Assembly: GCA_017403285.1 (NCBI GenBank)
Contig: JAFQOI010000101.1
Coordinates: 45,294 to 109,293 of the forward strand
Direction: 5' to 3'
DNA length: 64,000 nucleotides
Origin: a bacterium
Lineage (GTDB): Bacteria > Cyanobacteriota > Vampirovibrionia > Gastranaerophilales > Gastranaerophilaceae
Shown: piece after piece, positions 1 to 7,647 of the stretch
How the letters are laid out: each line of letters starts with the position of its first letter
Numbering within the stretch: position 1 is the first letter of the stretch
The notes under the pieces: model-generated
Seen by the model: only the letters and a program-made list of their open reading frames with translations
What the model was told of the DNA's origin: nothing
The model's database searches: none
Translations under genes and position numbers: made by a program

Positions 1-148
1 CAAGTCCTTTACCTGTAAAAAGTTGCAATCCAACTTTAAATACTCCAACGTAATCGCTTAGTTCTGTAATTAAAGTTTTTGCTTGTTCAATATCATCAAC
101 ATCAAGCGCTAGAACAATTTTTTCTTTGATTTCAGGTCTGATTTGCAT
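1..148 (-). CDS. pyrF: Orotidine 5'-phosphate decarboxylase, N-terminal part (gene runs off the left edge)
   Basis: Only the first 49 codons are in the window. They read MQIRPEIKEKIVLALDVDD and on to a V-x-K-V-G-x-Q-LF segment, which is the first beta strand (Asp of the LALD motif) and the FKVG substrate-binding lysine region of OMP decarboxylases. The enzyme makes UMP from OMP, the last step of the pathway. The ATG lies 6 nt after the pyrC stop, so it is the last visible gene of the pyr operon. The C-terminal catalytic DxK-x-x-D motif is outside the window and could not be checked. Confidence 0.88.
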   Translation of the reverse strand, partial: MQIRPEIKEKIVLALDVDDIEQAKTLITELSDYVGVFKVGLQLFTGKGL

Positions 149-154
149 TTTTAT

Positions 155-1429
155 TTATCCTATGTTGTATATTTTACCGTTTATAATTGTCATTTTAACT
201 CTACCTTTCAATTCCATTTTATCGAAAGGAGAAATTCTACATTTTGATTTAAATTTAGAAGCATTTACTGTGTAAATTTCTTCTAAGTCAATAACTGCAA
301 GATTTGCTTTTGCTCCAAGTCTTATGTCTCCTTGGTTTTCAAGGTTTAAAATTCTTGCTGGATTTGCCGTTAACTTTCTAACGGCATCAATTAATGAAAG
401 TTTACCGTTGTTTACAAGATAATTTAGTGTAATAGACATTGCTGTTTCAAAACCAGCAATGCCCATAGGAGCTTGTTGTATTGGATTTTGTTTTTCTTGT
501 ACTGTGTGTGGAGCATGGTCTGTTGCAATAACATCTATTGTTCCATCTTTTAATCCTTCTACTATTGCATCCAAGTCTTCTCTTGTTCTCAATGGAGGAT
601 TTACCTTGTATTTTGCATCGTAATCTTTTATATCGTCTTCTGTTAAACTGAAGTAGTGAGGTGCTGTTTCGCAAGTTATGTTTAATCCGTCTTTTTTTGC
701 TTGTCTTATTAATTCAACTGAACGTTTTGTTGAAATATGAGCAAAGTGATATTTACCATTTGTAGCTCTTACTACTTCAAGTTCTCTTGCTACTGCTAAA
801 GATTCTGTTACTGAAGGAATTCCTTTTAATCCAGATAATGTACTAACTTTTCCTTCATTTATAACTCCTGAATTTGCTAGTGAAGAGTCTTCCGAGTGAG
901 AAATGATTAATGAATTATGAGAGTTAATATATTTAAGTGCTTCTCTCAAAAGATGCATATTCTCAAGCGGTTTTCCGTCATCAGAAAAAGCAACAGCGCC
1001 TAATGAAATAAGTTCTGATATATTAACTATTTTTTCTCCCTTTAACTCTTTTGTTACTGCGCAAATCGGATGAAAGCCTATTTTCGCAGTTTCTTTTGCT
1101 TTGCTTATGCAATAGGTCAAAGTTGTTGCATTGTCAACTGTTGGGTTTGTATTTGCCATAGGGCAAATTGCTGTATAACCGCCATTTATAGCAGATAAAA
1201 TCCCAGTTTTAATTGTTTCTTTTGCACTAAAGCCAGGTTCTCTTAAATGGCAATGCATATCAATAAGTCCAGGAATTATTATTTTCCCAGAAAGATCAAT
1301 AACATCTTCATTTGTCTGTGGCTGCAAGTTCTTTTCTATTGCAACTATAGTGTCGTTTTCTATTCTTAAATCAGCATAATCCTCAAAATTATTTTTAGGG
1401 TTTACTATTTTTGCATTTTTTAAAAGCAT
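155..1429 (-). CDS. pyrC: Dihydroorotase
   Basis: Cyclises carbamoyl aspartate to dihydroorotate in pyrimidine synthesis. The 424-residue protein has the class I dihydroorotase signature DMHCHLREPG near residue 57 (two metal-binding His), a MANTNP motif near 93, a C-E-T-A-P-H-Y segment near 256 and A-T-D-H-A-P-H near 304 (catalytic Asp). Length fits the 420-430 residue bacterial form. The start abuts the pyrB stop with no gap (1430/1429), so translation is probably coupled. All key residues seem present, so this looks like an active enzyme and not one of the inactive pyrC homologues that some bacteria keep to scaffold PyrB. Confidence 0.96.
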   Translation of the reverse strand: MLLKNAKIVNPKNNFEDYADLRIENDTIVAIEKNLQPQTNEDVIDLSGKIIIPGLIDMHCHLREPGFSAKETIKTGILSAINGGYTAICPMANTNPTVDNATTLTYCISKAKETAKIGFHPICAVTKELKGEKIVNISELISLGAVAFSDDGKPLENMHLLREALKYINSHNSLIISHSEDSSLANSGVINEGKVSTLSGLKGIPSVTESLAVARELEVVRATNGKYHFAHISTKRSVELIRQAKKDGLNITCETAPHYFSLTEDDIKDYDAKYKVNPPLRTREDLDAIVEGLKDGTIDVIATDHAPHTVQEKQNPIQQAPMGIAGFETAMSITLNYLVNNGKLSLIDAVRKLTANPARILNLENQGDIRLGAKANLAVIDLEEIYTVNASKFKSKCRISPFDKMELKGRVKMTIINGKIYNIG

Positions 1430-2341
1430 TTACCCCTCACTTCCTTTTAATATGGTATTTAATATTGCCATTCTTACATATACTCCATTTTGTGCTTGTT
1501 CAAGAATGGTTTTTCCAACTTGATTATCTAAGAGTTCTGATGATACTTCAATGTTTCTATTGGCAGGACCTGGGTGCATTAAAATAACATCATCTGCCGC
1601 ATATTTTTTTAAAAGTTTTGTATCAATTTCATATAGTCTTTTATATTCTGATGAATCAGGATATCCTTCTTTTTCGTGTCGTTCATTTTGAACTCTTAAT
1701 ACCATTACTACATTTGCTCCATCAATTGCTTCTTGTACCTCGTTATGGTATCTCACATTAAATGCGGTTTTGTTTTCAAATTGCAAATATGTAGGTGCAC
1801 AAAGATGAATATCTGCACCAAATTTGGAAAGTAAACTTATATTTGATTTCGCTACTCTGCTATGAGAAACATCGCCGATTATTGTTATTTTTTTATTTTC
1901 AATGTTCCCTATTTTTTCTAGCATTGTATAAAAATCTAAAAGTGCTTGAGATGGATGTGCGTGTGTTCCATCACCACCATTAACAAAGTGCATATTGTAT
2001 TTAACTTGCTTCATTACATTGTTTATAATCCCAGAGAAGGAATGTCTTATTACAACAGCGTTAACACCTAAGAAGTATAAATTTTCTATTGTATCTTTTA
2101 AACTTTCACCTTTTGCAAGTGAAGAATGTGCCGCATCAAAGTTAATGATGTTCATATTTAGTTTTTGTGCGGCAATTTCAAAACTACATCTTGTTCTTGT
2201 TGAATTTTCATAGAACATTAAAGCAAGAGTCTTCTTTTCTACGTCGGATTTTTTTGTTCCATTTTTAAATTCTTTTGCAAGATTTATGATATTTAAAATT
2301 TCTTGATTTGAAAGACTTTGAATATCAATTAAGTGCTTCAT
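1430..2341 (-). CDS. pyrB: Aspartate carbamoyltransferase catalytic chain
   Basis: Forms N-carbamoyl-L-aspartate from carbamoyl phosphate and aspartate, the first committed pyrimidine step. The 303-residue protein carries the carbamoyl-phosphate-binding ENSTRTR motif near residue 46, an HP-x-Q-ALLD segment near 129 and HPGPANR near 258, all diagnostic of the family. No pyrI regulatory chain is encoded beside it, which fits a trimeric, non-allosteric form. The start codon overlaps the pyrE stop by 1 nt (position 2341). Confidence 0.96.
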   Translation of the reverse strand: MKHLIDIQSLSNQEILNIINLAKEFKNGTKKSDVEKKTLALMFYENSTRTRCSFEIAAQKLNMNIINFDAAHSSLAKGESLKDTIENLYFLGVNAVVIRHSFSGIINNVMKQVKYNMHFVNGGDGTHAHPSQALLDFYTMLEKIGNIENKKITIIGDVSHSRVAKSNISLLSKFGADIHLCAPTYLQFENKTAFNVRYHNEVQEAIDGANVVMVLRVQNERHEKEGYPDSSEYKRLYEIDTKLLKKYAADDVILMHPGPANRNIEVSSELLDNQVGKTILEQAQNGVYVRMAILNTILKGSEG

Positions 2342-2919
2342 TATGCTTTTACCTTTTCTTCGCCTCTGCTACCAGGTTTAACAAGTTCAATGCCTTCTCT
2401 GCATAAAGGACAATCTGTTGGTTCATATACAACTGGGTCTATTTGAAGTAATGATTTTATGTTGTATTCTGTTTTTCCTTTCGTTCTGTCAACGATACAC
2501 CCAACCGCAACGACTTCAGGTTCAAATTCTTTGATTGCTTCCATTGTTTCTTTGATTGTTCTAGCAGTTGTAATAACGTCTTCAATAATAACAACTTTTT
2601 CACCTTTTTTTAGTGTGTAACCACGTCTTAACTGCATTTCTCCATCTTTTCTTTCAACGAAAAGATTTCGTTTTTTTGCTTGTTTTGCAGTTTCGTATCC
2701 CATAATTACTGCCCCAATTGCAGGTGCAACAATTGTATCAAATTCAATATCGGATAATTTTTCTGCAAGTCTTTTTCCTAATTCTTCAGTTATATCAGGA
2801 TATTGATATAATTTAGCGCATTGAAAATATATATCAGAATGAAGTCCTGATGTTAAACAAAAATGACCATGCAGTACCCCTTCAGCTTTTTCTAATAAAT
2901 TTAATACTTCGTTTCCCAT
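2341..2919 (-). CDS. pyrE: Orotate phosphoribosyltransferase
   Basis: Transfers ribose phosphate from PRPP to orotate to give OMP. The 192-residue protein has the type I phosphoribosyltransferase PRPP loop VVIIEDVITTART near residue 110; the usual Thr-Thr-Gly is Thr-Thr-Ala here. It begins with a hydrophobic HFCLTSGLHSD region typical of PyrE. It sits 1 nt after the pyrD stop and overlaps the pyrB start by 1 nt. A Cys-x-x-Cys (CPLC) near residue 172 is found in some related OPRTases. Confidence 0.94.
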   Translation of the reverse strand: MGNEVLNLLEKAEGVLHGHFCLTSGLHSDIYFQCAKLYQYPDITEELGKRLAEKLSDIEFDTIVAPAIGAVIMGYETAKQAKKRNLFVERKDGEMQLRRGYTLKKGEKVVIIEDVITTARTIKETMEAIKEFEPEVVAVGCIVDRTKGKTEYNIKSLLQIDPVVYEPTDCPLCREGIELVKPGSRGEEKVKA

Positions 2920-2920
2920 T

Positions 2921-3835
2921 TTATTCCCTCAATTTCTTTTTTAATTCATCTAAATCTTTAAATCCATTTTTATTAATGTATTCTTCAAGTTCAAAAACCA
3001 ATTTTTCAGCAGTTTCTGGATGTGTAAAATTTGCTGTTCCAATTTGAACTGCTTCTGCCCCTGCTGCTAAAAATTCTAATACATCTTCAAGAGTTTCAAT
3101 TCCTCCAATTCCTATAATGGGGATGTCTAAAACTTTATAAAGTCGACATATTGCCCCAATTGCAACTGGTTTTATTCCTATCCCAGAATATCCACCTTGA
3201 ACAATTGTTTTCTTGAATTTCCCATTAACTAAGTCTATTTTTATCGATGTTCCTTTTAATGTGTTGATGGCACTAACGGCATCTGCTCCTGCTTTTTGTG
3301 CGGCAAGTCCAAGTGCTTCAATTGATGTAACATTTGGAGTGAGTTTTATAATTAAAAATCCTTTATACTCATTTCTTACAGCGCAAACAAGTTCATATAA
3401 TGATTTTTCATCCGTTCCAAATTCTAAACATCCAGATTTTACGTTTGGACAAGATACATTGAGTTCAATTGCTTTGATATTGTTTTTATTACAAAATTTT
3501 GCAACTTGAACATATTCATCTAGTGTCGAACCAGCTAAGTTCATCACAAAATTTATATTATTACTATTTAATTCTTTTACTTTTGTTTCCAAAAATTTTT
3601 CAATGCCGACATTTTCAAGTCCTATTGAATTTATCATTCCTGCTTTTGTTTCGGTAATTCTTAAATGTTTATTTCCTGCTCTAGGGAATAGAGAGATTGC
3701 TTTCGTAACGATTGCTCCAAGTTTTGAAACATCTATAAATTCGTTAAATTCACTGGCATATCCATAAGTTCCAGAAGCAGTCATTATAGGGTTTTTTAAT
3801 TCAAAACCATTAAATTTTACGTCTAATTTCCCCAT
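2921..3835 (-). CDS. pyrD: Dihydroorotate dehydrogenase B (NAD+), catalytic subunit
   Basis: Oxidises dihydroorotate to orotate with FMN. Class 1B is indicated by the pairing with PyrK and by length (304 residues). Visible motifs are TASGTYGY near residue 20, the N-V-S-C-P-N-V segment near 127 with the class 1 catalytic cysteine, and IIGIGGIET near 240 for FMN phosphate binding. The start lies inside the end of pyrK (13-nt overlap), so the two subunits are translationally coupled. Confidence 0.95.
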   Translation of the reverse strand: MGKLDVKFNGFELKNPIMTASGTYGYASEFNEFIDVSKLGAIVTKAISLFPRAGNKHLRITETKAGMINSIGLENVGIEKFLETKVKELNSNNINFVMNLAGSTLDEYVQVAKFCNKNNIKAIELNVSCPNVKSGCLEFGTDEKSLYELVCAVRNEYKGFLIIKLTPNVTSIEALGLAAQKAGADAVSAINTLKGTSIKIDLVNGKFKKTIVQGGYSGIGIKPVAIGAICRLYKVLDIPIIGIGGIETLEDVLEFLAAGAEAVQIGTANFTHPETAEKLVFELEEYINKNGFKDLDELKKKLRE

Positions 3836-4572
3836 ACTACCTCATTTCCATTAAAAACGGGACCATCCTTACAAACTGTTTGATTTATTATTTTGCCGTC
3901 TTTTTTTACGTCGATTACGCATCCTCTACATACACCAATTCCGCATGCCATAACTTTTTCCATTGCAACTTGTACTTCAATCCCATAATTTTGGGCGAAT
4001 TCTGAAACCATTTTTAAAACTATATGTGGTCCACAGGCATATATTACTTCTGGACTTAATTCATTGATTAACACTCCTAAATAATTAAGTACGCTACCTT
4101 TTTCTCCGTATGAACCATCGTCAGTACAAGTTTTGTCAATAATCATTCCTTGTGGGATTTCATCTTTATTTAAAAATCCTGCTACATAATAATTTTCTAT
4201 ATTTTGTTCATCCAATTTTGATTTCAGATAAGCAATAGGGGCTGTTCCGATACCTGCCCCAATTAATAATGCTTTTTTATTTTTTATGTCAAATCCGTTT
4301 CCGAAAGGTCCCGCTATATCAATAAAATCTCCAACATTTAAAGATTTAATGTATTTTGTTCCTTTCCCTCTTTCTTTAAATAGAATGCCAATTTTTCCAT
4401 TTTCATTTGCATAAACACTAAATGGTCTTCTTAATGTTAATCCATCACAATAAATGGAAATAAATTGTCCTGCTTTAACTTCTACTTTGTTTTTACATTC
4501 AATTTCAATGAAATAAGAACTTGCGCTTACTTTTTCTATTTTATTAACTTTTGCTTTATGTATTTTTTTCAT
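3823..4572 (-). CDS. pyrK: Dihydroorotate dehydrogenase B, electron-transfer subunit
   Basis: Passes electrons from the FMN of PyrD through a 2Fe-2S cluster and FAD to NAD+. The 249-residue protein has the FAD-binding LRRPFSVY motif near residue 51, an NAD-binding GAGIGTAPI segment near 107, and a C-terminal cluster region (MACGIGVCRGC and a later Cys before KDGP) that gives four cysteines for the 2Fe-2S site. It is the first structural gene of the pyr operon, 32 nt after an attenuator-like hairpin. Upstream sequence shows only a weak GAG-type ribosome site. Confidence 0.95.
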   Translation of the reverse strand: MKKIHKAKVNKIEKVSASSYFIEIECKNKVEVKAGQFISIYCDGLTLRRPFSVYANENGKIGILFKERGKGTKYIKSLNVGDFIDIAGPFGNGFDIKNKKALLIGAGIGTAPIAYLKSKLDEQNIENYYVAGFLNKDEIPQGMIIDKTCTDDGSYGEKGSVLNYLGVLINELSPEVIYACGPHIVLKMVSEFAQNYGIEVQVAMEKVMACGIGVCRGCVIDVKKDGKIINQTVCKDGPVFNGNEVVWGN

Positions 4573-4603
4573 TTATTTATTTCTCTATTTTTCTTTTCAT
4601 AAA

Positions 4604-4635
4604 AAAAGAGAAAAGCTCAATTGCTTTTCTCTTTT
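4604..4635 (-). terminator. Intrinsic terminator in the pyr leader (putative attenuator)
   Basis: A perfect 13-bp stem (4604-4616 with 4623-4635, 6-nt loop) reads AAAAGAGAAAAGC / GCTTTTCTCTTTT, and in the leftward transcript it ends in a run of seven U. It lies between the pyr promoter and pyrK, so it would stop transcription before the operon unless prevented. The 5' arm overlaps the stop codon of a leader ORF, so a ribosome reaching that stop would cover the arm. The hairpin is seen; the regulatory role is inferred. Confidence 0.75.
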
Positions 4636-4672
4636 AACAAGTATATTTCTCTTTTATCAAATAATGTTTCAT
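4634..4672 (-). CDS. Putative pyr operon leader peptide (12 aa)
   Basis: A short ORF reading MKHYLIKEKYTC starts with ATG at 4672-4670 and stops with TAA at 4636-4634. An AAGG ribosome site lies 7 nt upstream of the ATG. The stop codon runs into the 5' arm of the terminator hairpin. This layout resembles enteric pyrBI/pyrE leaders, where ribosome-polymerase coupling senses UTP. The peptide has no run of one diagnostic codon, so any control would depend on coupling and not on a charged tRNA. Its translation is not proven. Confidence 0.5.
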   Translation of the reverse strand: MKHYLIKEKYTC

Positions 4673-4693
4673 GACTTTACCTTATTTCTTTCT

Positions 4694-4722
4694 ATTATCT
4701 GATTATTAGAAAGTAAAGTCAA
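4694..4722 (-). promoter_or_regulatory. Sigma70-type promoter for the pyr operon
   Basis: On the minus strand TTGACT (4717-4722) and GATAAT (4694-4699) are separated by exactly 17 nt, a near-consensus vegetative promoter. The start of transcription would fall near 4686, giving a leader of about 110 nt that contains the short ORF and the terminator. Confidence 0.7.
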
Positions 4723-4835
4723 ATAAAAAAGAAACTATTTTACAAATAAAAATAATTACACTTTTTTTTCTACTATTTGGGGATTCTAAAAAGTTAAATT
4801 TTTGGTAACCTTTCTGAAAAAAGAAAGGAAATTAC

Positions 4836-5234
4836 ATGTTTAAACTAGAAAAAGTAATAAAAGATTTTTCACGCGCAAAAAAATACTTTGAAGATATTGT
4901 TTCATATACAATAGGTCCTTACACGTTAGATGAAATTATAAAAAATAAAATTGATACAATTAATATTTTAGATGTAAGAGATTATGATAATTACATAGAT
5001 GGACATATTCCGTATGCAAGTCATATTCCACATAAACAAATTGAAGAAAATTTGGAAATTTTAGATAAGTCTAAAATTACAATTATTTATTCTTACACAG
5101 ATAGTTGTCCAAGAGCGTATAATACGGCTTTAAAACTTGTTGAAAATCATTATCCTGCTGTTATTTTAAGAGGCGGCTTTAAAATTTGGAAAAAATTTGA
5201 TTTTGATATAATCAAGACAGATTCTAATAATTAA
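4836..5234 (+). CDS. Rhodanese-like domain protein
   Basis: A single rhodanese domain of 132 residues: an ILDVRDYDNYIDGHIPYA segment near residue 47 and a C-terminal LRGGFKIWKK motif near 112 are characteristic. In the active loop the usual Tyr-Cys is Tyr-Ser (IIYSYTDSCPRA), so the catalytic cysteine seems replaced by serine, although another Cys lies five residues further on. It could be a non-catalytic or altered-specificity member. A good AAAGGA ribosome site precedes the ATG. It is transcribed away from the pyr operon. Confidence 0.85.
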   Translation: MFKLEKVIKDFSRAKKYFEDIVSYTIGPYTLDEIIKNKIDTINILDVRDYDNYIDGHIPYASHIPHKQIEENLEILDKSKITIIYSYTDSCPRAYNTALKLVENHYPAVILRGGFKIWKKFDFDIIKTDSNN

Positions 5235-5236
5235 TT

Positions 5237-5264
5237 AAAAAGCAGTTCAAAAGAACTGCTTTTT
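5237..5264. terminator. Bidirectional terminator between convergent genes
   Basis: A perfect 12-bp stem (5237-5248 with 5253-5264, AAAA loop) with A-run and T-run flanks serves the rhodanese gene (rightward) and the lytic transglycosylase gene (leftward). Confidence 0.85.
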
Positions 5265-5267
5265 CTT

Positions 5268-6302
5268 TTATCTGTTTAATAAATAATCAACTACATCTGG
5301 GAAATTATCTATTACACTTAAACTTCTAAAGTCATTAATATAAATTTGACCGGCAGTTGAAATATGATCTGCCCAAGGTCCATCGTGGTATCCCCAAGCC
5401 ATAGCTTCTTTTAAATTTTCACCAGAAAGTGGAATTATTCCATTTTGCAATTGGTCATTTTTTAATGCGCTTATTATTCTAAGATACAATATACATGCAT
5501 CTAAATTGTCGTATGGATCTTTGATATCTAGTTCTTTATCTGTTCCTGTATAGTGGAAATAGTCATTTACATATTGTACGGCACTAGGTAACAATTGAAA
5601 TGAGCCAGTTGCTCCAGTTGTTTTGTTTGTTAGAATTTCCCCTTCTTCATCAGGATCATAAATTCTGCCTCTAGATTCAATGTGTAATATTTTTAAAACA
5701 TCAAGAACGTCAACTCTGTTGTTTCCAAGTTGTTCAACTCTTTCTGTTATTAAAGCAATGCCATCATCGTCCAATTGGTCTGAAAATCTATTGACTGAGG
5801 TAAAAAGTTTATCGTATGCCATTTTTACTTCTGGATTTTCTTTAAGAATTTTTTGTGCTTTAACTTCTGTAGATTCTGGAATTACATAAATATCTTGTGT
5901 TTCTGTTGGTTCATAAGTGTCAACATAAGCAGATGGTTCGGGTGGCATTAATGTTGGTGTTTGAGAAGGTGTTATTGCCATTGGTCTTCCGCCACATAAA
6001 AAGCCTGTTGCTGCAGCAAAAACACTTGATATTGTTGCAAAACCAGCAACTGCAGTTTTTATTCTTTTTTGTTTAGCCTTCCTTTTACGTGCTTCCGCTC
6101 TTCTTCTTAATTGACTATCATATTCTCTTCTGTCAACATAAGAAACATTTTTTCTATTTGTTGAATGGTTAGTACTCCTTGAAAAAGTATCTTCTTTTTC
6201 AATGTGAGAAATTCGGCACTGAGGCGCAGCCCCTTTTTTAGTTGTGTGTTGAGGGCTTTGCTTCATATATATGGTATATGTTGTTGTTGGTGTTGTTTTC
6301 AT
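5268..6302 (-). CDS. Membrane-anchored lytic-transglycosylase-like (SLT-fold) protein
   Basis: A basic cytoplasmic N-terminal stretch (residues 57-82, Arg/Lys-rich) precedes one membrane segment (about 82-104). A Pro/Thr-rich linker follows, and then a lysozyme-like domain from about 195. The motif L-H-I-E-S-R-G gives the likely catalytic Glu209, GSFQLLPSA near 233 matches the GLMQLMP motif, and WGYHDGPW near 308 stands where AYNAG usually occurs. It probably cleaves peptidoglycan at the outer face of the membrane. Length is 344 residues. The first ATG is preceded by a GAGAA ribosome-like site; a later Met at residue 13 is also possible. Confidence 0.75.
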   Translation of the reverse strand: MKTTPTTTYTIYMKQSPQHTTKKGAAPQCRISHIEKEDTFSRSTNHSTNRKNVSYVDRREYDSQLRRRAEARKRKAKQKRIKTAVAGFATISSVFAAATGFLCGGRPMAITPSQTPTLMPPEPSAYVDTYEPTETQDIYVIPESTEVKAQKILKENPEVKMAYDKLFTSVNRFSDQLDDDGIALITERVEQLGNNRVDVLDVLKILHIESRGRIYDPDEEGEILTNKTTGATGSFQLLPSAVQYVNDYFHYTGTDKELDIKDPYDNLDACILYLRIISALKNDQLQNGIIPLSGENLKEAMAWGYHDGPWADHISTAGQIYINDFRSLSVIDNFPDVVDYLLNR

Positions 6303-6396
6303 TACATATTCTCTTACCTTAATGCCAATTTGTTAAAGCTGATGATTTATTTAAATTGACTTTATTTATTTATTGTTAAAGATTTTGTAATAAAAA

Positions 6397-7647
6397 TTAA
6401 TAATTTTTTAATCTAACATCTGCTGCAAGTTTATGAGCAAAAAGACCTTCTCTTTCTGCAAGTAATGATGCATTTTTTGCTGTTTCTTGTAGCGCATTAC
6501 TATTTATAATCTGGTATGTTTGAATTTTTATATAGTCGAAAACGCTAAGTCCACCAGAATATTTTGCTACTTGATTTGTTGGAAGAGTATGATTTGTTCC
6601 TGAAACATAATCTCCAAAAACTTCTGCACTGTAGTTTCCTATAAATAATGACCCGTAGTTCGTAAATTTATCAATGTATTGTTCTTTGTTATTAAAACAA
6701 AGTTCAAGGTGTTCTGGTGCTTTTTTGTTAGAAAGGTTAATTGCGTCTTCTATAGATTCTGCAACAAGAGCGAAAGACTTACTGTAAGATATTTCCGCAA
6801 TATCTTTTGTTGGAAGTTCTTTTAAATATTCTTGTGCTTTTTTATCAACCTTTTTTGCAAATTCTTCGGATAAACAAATAAGAAATGCACGAGCATCTTT
6901 ATCGTGTTCGCATTGTGCTAACATATCAGCAGCAATGAACTCAGGATTTGCATTGTCATCTGCTACGATTAAAACTTCTGATGGACCTGCTAAAAAGTCT
7001 ATTCCGCATTCTCCGAAAACCTGTTTTTTTGCAGATGTAACAAACTTGTTGCCAGGTCCGACAATTTTGTTAACCTTTTTTATAGTTTCTGTTCCATAAG
7101 CCATTGCTGCAATTGCTTGAACTCCTCCAATTTGATATATTTCATCTGCGCCAGATAGGTATGCAGCGGCAACTGTTACTGGTTGAATTTTTGGAGACAT
7201 TGCAATTATTCTTTTTACGTCTGCAACTTTGGCTGGAACTATTGTCATAATTGCGCTACTTGGAAGTGGATAATTACCGCCAGGGATATAGCATCCAACT
7301 GAGTCAAGTGGTACAATTTTATGCCCAAGAGTATTTCCATTAATAGAAACTTCAATTTCTTTTATGCTGTTGATTTGTGCTTTCGCAAATTCTCTTATAT
7401 TGTTTATTGCAAATTTTATTGTTTTGATTGTTTCTTCATCAACTTTAGCAATCGCTTCAGCAATTTCATCTTCCGATAGTCTAAATGATGTTAAATCCCC
7501 ATCTCCAAATTTTTTCGCATATTCCCTTATAGCACTGTCACCGTTTTTTCTTACCGCATTTATGATTTCAGAAACAGATACAATACTTTCAAATTCTATT
7601 TTTGAAAAAAAACTTTCATCTAAATCTTTATATTTGATAATTTTCAT
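6397..7647 (-). CDS. hisD: Histidinol dehydrogenase
   Basis: Zinc enzyme that oxidises L-histidinol to histidine with two NAD+, the last two steps of the pathway. The 416-residue protein has VGPGNKFV near residue 199, the AGPSEVLIVAD motif near 224, QCEHD near 247 (metal-binding Gln and His) and a YSGGLSVFDY segment near 366. The start overlaps the stop of the upstream his fusion gene by 1 nt, so the two form a compact his operon. No other his genes are nearby. Confidence 0.95.
   Translation of the reverse strand: MKIIKYKDLDESFFSKIEFESIVSVSEIINAVRKNGDSAIREYAKKFGDGDLTSFRLSEDEIAEAIAKVDEETIKTIKFAINNIREFAKAQINSIKEIEVSINGNTLGHKIVPLDSVGCYIPGGNYPLPSSAIMTIVPAKVADVKRIIAMSPKIQPVTVAAAYLSGADEIYQIGGVQAIAAMAYGTETIKKVNKIVGPGNKFVTSAKKQVFGECGIDFLAGPSEVLIVADDNANPEFIAADMLAQCEHDKDARAFLICLSEEFAKKVDKKAQEYLKELPTKDIAEISYSKSFALVAESIEDAINLSNKKAPEHLELCFNNKEQYIDKFTNYGSLFIGNYSAEVFGDYVSGTNHTLPTNQVAKYSGGLSVFDYIKIQTYQIINSNALQETAKNASLLAEREGLFAHKLAADVRLKNY

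Noticed and set aside
447..674. Minus-strand ORF overlapping pyrC in another frame
   Set aside because: It has low-complexity Arg/Asn/Ser composition and lies wholly inside a well-supported gene.
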